A stretch of 64,000 bases of DNA from Chelydra serpentina (Eukaryota > Chordata > Testudines > Chelydridae): the NCBI GenBank assembly GCA_037349315.1, contig JBAIAC010000023.1, forward strand, positions 39,543,501 through 39,607,500, in the 5' to 3' direction. Shown in pieces: positions 60,421 to 64,000 of the stretch (position 1 is the stretch's first letter; each line of letters starts with the position of its first letter). Below the pieces are notes generated by a model. That model did not search any database and was not told the origin of the DNA. It worked only from the letters and a program-made list of their open reading frames with translations. Position numbers and translations under genes: made by a program.

Positions 60421-63180
60421 TAGAGCCTGGATTCCGTCCCCCCCTCAGGAGAGCTGCTCTGCACTGGTGTCCCCCGCTCGCCCTCTCCGGCTGGGGGAGT
60501 GTGTGAGCCAGAGGGTTAAGTGGTTTGTTTGTGTTGGGTGAATGGCGCGGGGAGACTAACAAGGCAGAGCGAATGGGGGTGAAGGGCTGTCCAGACGGGA
60601 ACTGACAGCTCGATTTCAGGCCTGTCAGGCCTGCCTTTGGGGGTATTCAGGAGGGACATTCTTTCCCGGCGCACCCGGCTCCCCTGGCTGCAGACACAGA
60701 GACGGGAGAGGAGCCACCGACGCTGGGCACCCGGAACCGCTCGCAGGAACAAAGCCCCTTTGGAGAGCTGGCCAGCAGCCCTGTGGCCGAGCCAACTCCA
60801 GGGGCCGCAGGCCGGCTCCAGGAACCAAGCGCCTCGCTGCCAGCCCAGCTACACGGGCAGCCGGGTTCCCACCGCAGGGCACCGGGGCCAGATTGACGCT
60901 GCTGGGGCCTGAGGAGAATGGGCTCAGTGCCCCAGAGGCCTAGTACCAGGATTCACTCTTGCAGCCTGAGAAGGCAGCAGTACCTGCCCCTGGGACATTA
61001 ACGCCTGGCTCCACCGCCCCAACCCCGAGCGCAGCGGGATCTGAAGGAGCCCGGCCCCAGTGCTGCTGTGCTGTGAATCCGAGCGGCTCAGCTGTTGCCT
61101 CGGAGGTGTGTGGTCCTTCCTCCCGGCAGTGAGCTGCAGGATTTGGCCGGATGGGCTCCTCACTGCCCCGGGCGTGGGGGGAAGCCTGGGGCTGTTGGTT
61201 TGCTTTGCCGATCCCCTCAGCCAGCCTGGTGACAACAGGGGACCCTGCCTTGCTCAGCCAGGCCGCGAGGGGGCGACCCTCAGCCTGGCAGCCCCCCCAC
61301 CCCCCACCCCAGCCGTCTCCCTCACACCTCCCTGTGCTAAGTGGCCTCCAGTGTTTGCAAACATTGCCGAGTGGGAGTGCGAGGCGTTGGCCCCGCTCCC
61401 CAGCTGGCGGCTTTGTGCCTCGCGGGGGCCTCATTGCCATTCACAGGGTGGGTTCCCCCCTGCTCCTTTCACTGCTTCTGAATCGGCGAGACAGCCCGAG
61501 CGGCGCGGCCTCTGCTCCTCTCTGTGCTGCGGCCCATTCAGCCGTCCGCTCCCCCTCGCCTCGCCGCTAATCACCTCGCAGCGCCAAGACAAAGTGCGCC
61601 AAGAGTCCGCACAGCCAGCCAGGGAGAAAGGGCCAGGGGGGAGGAGGGGAGGGTGGCACACTCGCCCCCTCCCCCATGGGTGGCCACAAGCATTCACCCA
61701 TGCATGGACACGCACACCTAGGCATGTTCCCTCTGGCACTCTTGCCCATGCATCCTCCCATGTGTGCCCACCCACATTCAGACACACACATCCCATACAC
61801 CATTGTACCCCCCCCGCCAGTACCCTCCCTCGTAGGTATTCAGATATACCCACACCTGCTCGTCAAAGCACCCCCATACCCTCCTACCCTCTACTCATCC
61901 CCTCCCCTCCATGCCTTCTTTGGAGGCCTCTTGGGCATGTCTGGTGGTGGGGCAAGGGAGGGGCCGTACCCCACTGCGGGGATTGTCCACGCTCCCTGAA
62001 TGCTGCCAGGTAGCACAGATCTGTCTGAGGCCTTGATAAAATGGAGACACTGACCGTCCAGCCTGAGATCCCATCTTGGCCATCTCAGCACTGTACGCTT
62101 GTTTCCGAAGAGTTTTTAGCCAAGCATCTCTGAGTCTCCTCTCTTGGCCAACGCTCTGCTGGTGAAACCTCCGGCATCCGCCCATTGCCAGCATCTCCGC
62201 TCCAGGCTGGGTGCACGGCCTTCTTCAGAGACCTTGATGCAAAGGCAATGGGCTAGTTGGTCTTTCCGTATATGGCTCGGCCTGCTCCTTTGGAAGGGGC
62301 CTCGCCGGACACGGGTACAGTCAATCTAAGCTAAAGCGGCGGTGCTGGTGAGCGGCGCCCACAGCTCCCAAGCCTGGCTGGCCAGCTCGCTGTCATTTCC
62401 CAGAGACTCTGGTAGGGCTCACTGAGCACAGAGCGATGGGGAATGAAGAGCGCTGAAAATTTCCTCCCACCCTGTACATCCCTCCAGTGCTGCGTCCCAG
62501 AGGGGGCATCTCCGCCGGAGTTTTTGTCTTACCTGGGGCACGACTGAGCCGCCTTTGCTCAGTCCAGGTAGCTGGGGCAGTGGAGGAGGTTGTGCTATCC
62601 GGGATATGTTCCACGCCCTGATTAGCCCCCGGGCCCTGGTAAGGGCTTGCTGGCGGATACAGTGCAGTGCTGCAGCCTGGCTCCTCCCCCTCTGGTGTCC
62701 AGCCTCACTCACACCTACCACCAGCCACTTCTCCCTCCTGCTCCGGGTCTGTCCACATCCGCTCACCCGCCTCTTCACTTTCTCCATCGCCTCGCCATGC
62801 CACCCCCCTCCTCTGTCATCCCCCCTTACCGCTCTCCCTCCCCCAGCCCCCGTCAGCTAAGCACAGTGTGCACAGCCAGCGTCTCCCCACCCCCACCCCC
62901 AGGGGCTTCTCTTCACGGAAGAACAAGGAGCCACCCAAAGAGGGGCAGGCATCTCCCCGGGTCAAGCTGCTCGAAGGGAAGCCTTTGTCACACTTGGGCA
63001 GTTGGCCATTCGGACATCAGTGCAGTCGCTCTGAAGTGCACCAGGAGCGGAGCCCACACCAAACGGCATTTGCTTCACCTTTCAACCACAGAGCCAAATC
63101 CCTAGCTGGTGGCAATCAGTCAAGTGCTGCTGAAGTCAATGGGGCGAGGCTGATTTGCAGCAGCTGAGAATCTAGTCCAA
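60421..63180. other. Intergenic DNA, no supported gene
   Basis: The open frame 61060-62013 has no recognisable domain, and its composition follows the GC-rich background. No complete mobile element or RNA gene recognised. Confidence 0.45.
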
Positions 63181-63507
63181 ATGGCTCATGAAAAGTCGCT
63201 AGCATCAACTTTGATTCATTTAACCTTACGCGCCAGCTTGTGCGGCCTACATTTAATACTGCAAAAACGTTTCCTTCCAAGAATACAGCTGCCACGTCTT
63301 CAATATCTTTTCTCAGCTACTGGCAGTGGTGTATGGCTCTATTTAAATCCCGTGGAGCCGTGCAGATCCGGACTTTAGTTCGCTTTTCAGTTATGTACAC
63401 AGAATTAACCCAGGCTTAGGTTGCTCTGTCTTTTCAATATCTTCCTGCTTTCCCGTAGTGTCAAGTTCAGTGTTTCAATTATTTGCTAGGGAGAGTCATT
63501 TTTTTCT

Positions 63508-64000
63508 TCATGGCAGAATCAGCGGAGTTACTGATTTGTCTTCATAGCCTCCTAGCCCACGGATGATATCTAATAAGTCTCTCACGTTGTCTGTCTCGCT
63601 GTGTGCATTCCTGATAGCAAACACCTTTTGAACAAACTTCATAGCTAGGCAGGATTTGAGTTGTAACACAGATGGTTCATCTGTATTTACTGACTGGAAT
63701 GCTATTAAGTGATACTAGTTTTTTAAAGAGTTGTAAGAGTTACATACTGTTGTACTATCTGTACTGAATGGGAAACAAGCTAGATTTCTGGACAGTTTCC
63801 TTAGCTACAGTGCGCAGCACAGTCCTTGGGCTAGCATTGTCGTGTGCTCTCATATCTAGTTTAAAGGATACAGATCTGCCATTGCTGAGATGGCGGACAG
63901 TCTTTCTTTTAGCTGAGTGGCACCCCTTGGAGCGCTGGCTTGTTTCTGTTGAATTTATGGCAGACTTACCCAAGAGCTGGTAAATGTCTTGGCTCGTAAG
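63508..64000 (-). pseudogene. Unidentified decayed coding remnant
   Basis: The minus strand is open from the window edge to 63755 (about 80 codons, with FKLDMRAHDNASPRTVL and KSSLFPIQYR), then after one frameshift and one in-frame TAG stays coding-like for about 68 codons (YHLIAFQSVNTDEPSVLQLK, RDLLDIIRGLGGYEDKS) to a stop at 63508-63510. The residue composition is protein-like and not repetitive. I do not recognise the family: it could be the end of a transposable-element protein or a processed pseudogene, continuing past the right edge. Confidence 0.4.

Noticed and set aside
61060..62013. 317-codon plus-strand frame
   Set aside because: No recognisable domain, no support from splice signals, and competing open frames on both strands.

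Overview
This is a piece of a vertebrate (amniote) nuclear genome. It has GT-AG introns, CR1 LINEs, MIR-type SINEs, hAT and Harbinger-like MITEs, Ty3/Gypsy LTRs and many GC-rich minisatellites. The mix of CR1, a tRNA-headed SINE with a CR1-like tail and abundant hAT MITEs points most strongly to a turtle, probably a GC-rich, microchromosome-like region. That assignment is an inference from repeat style, not a database result.

The only intact host gene is the 3' half of an ephrin-B receptor gene, EPHB3, on the + strand. Eleven coding exons between 524 and 5459 join in frame. They encode the second fibronectin III domain, transmembrane helix, juxtamembrane tyrosines, complete tyrosine kinase domain, SAM domain and a C-terminal PDZ ligand ending VQV. 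The first roughly 450 residues lie upstream of the window. Two splice-site details stand out: a GC-AG intron inside the glycine-loop codon and a CAGCAG tandem acceptor. A proximal poly(A) signal lies at 6522 and a stronger distal one (ATTAAA plus a GT-rich element) near 11573.

From about 11.6 kb to 63.5 kb I see no convincing host gene. This is intergenic DNA built of mobile elements and tandem repeats. Main blocks: a decayed antisense CR1 (16.5-19.0 kb) split by a hAT MITE; a 33-bp minisatellite (21.0-21.5 kb); a C-rich minisatellite plus MITE (22.2-23.0 kb); a cluster of nested SINE, hAT and Harbinger-like elements (28.7-30.5 kb); a large G-rich minisatellite (30.55-31.6 kb); CR1 and LTR pieces (34.2-36.5 kb); a chimeric mini-LTR element with antisense integrase (40.03-40.43 kb); two solo LTRs (46.3 and 48.0 kb); a broken Gypsy element lacking reverse transcriptase (53.1-54.9 kb); a GT tract (57.0-57.7 kb); and a 42-bp minisatellite (59.3-60.4 kb). 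Several AT-rich, homeodomain-site-rich islands (32.1, 33.2, 37.4, 58.5 kb) are candidate enhancers, possibly for EPHB3. At the right edge a decayed antisense coding remnant (63.5-64.0 kb) is not identified.

I found no new multigene system. The most unusual objects are the chimeric LTR insertion, whose two ends both resemble the LTR 5' end yet are flanked by a perfect 5-bp duplication; the unidentified right-edge coding remnant; and the splice-site oddities in EPHB3.
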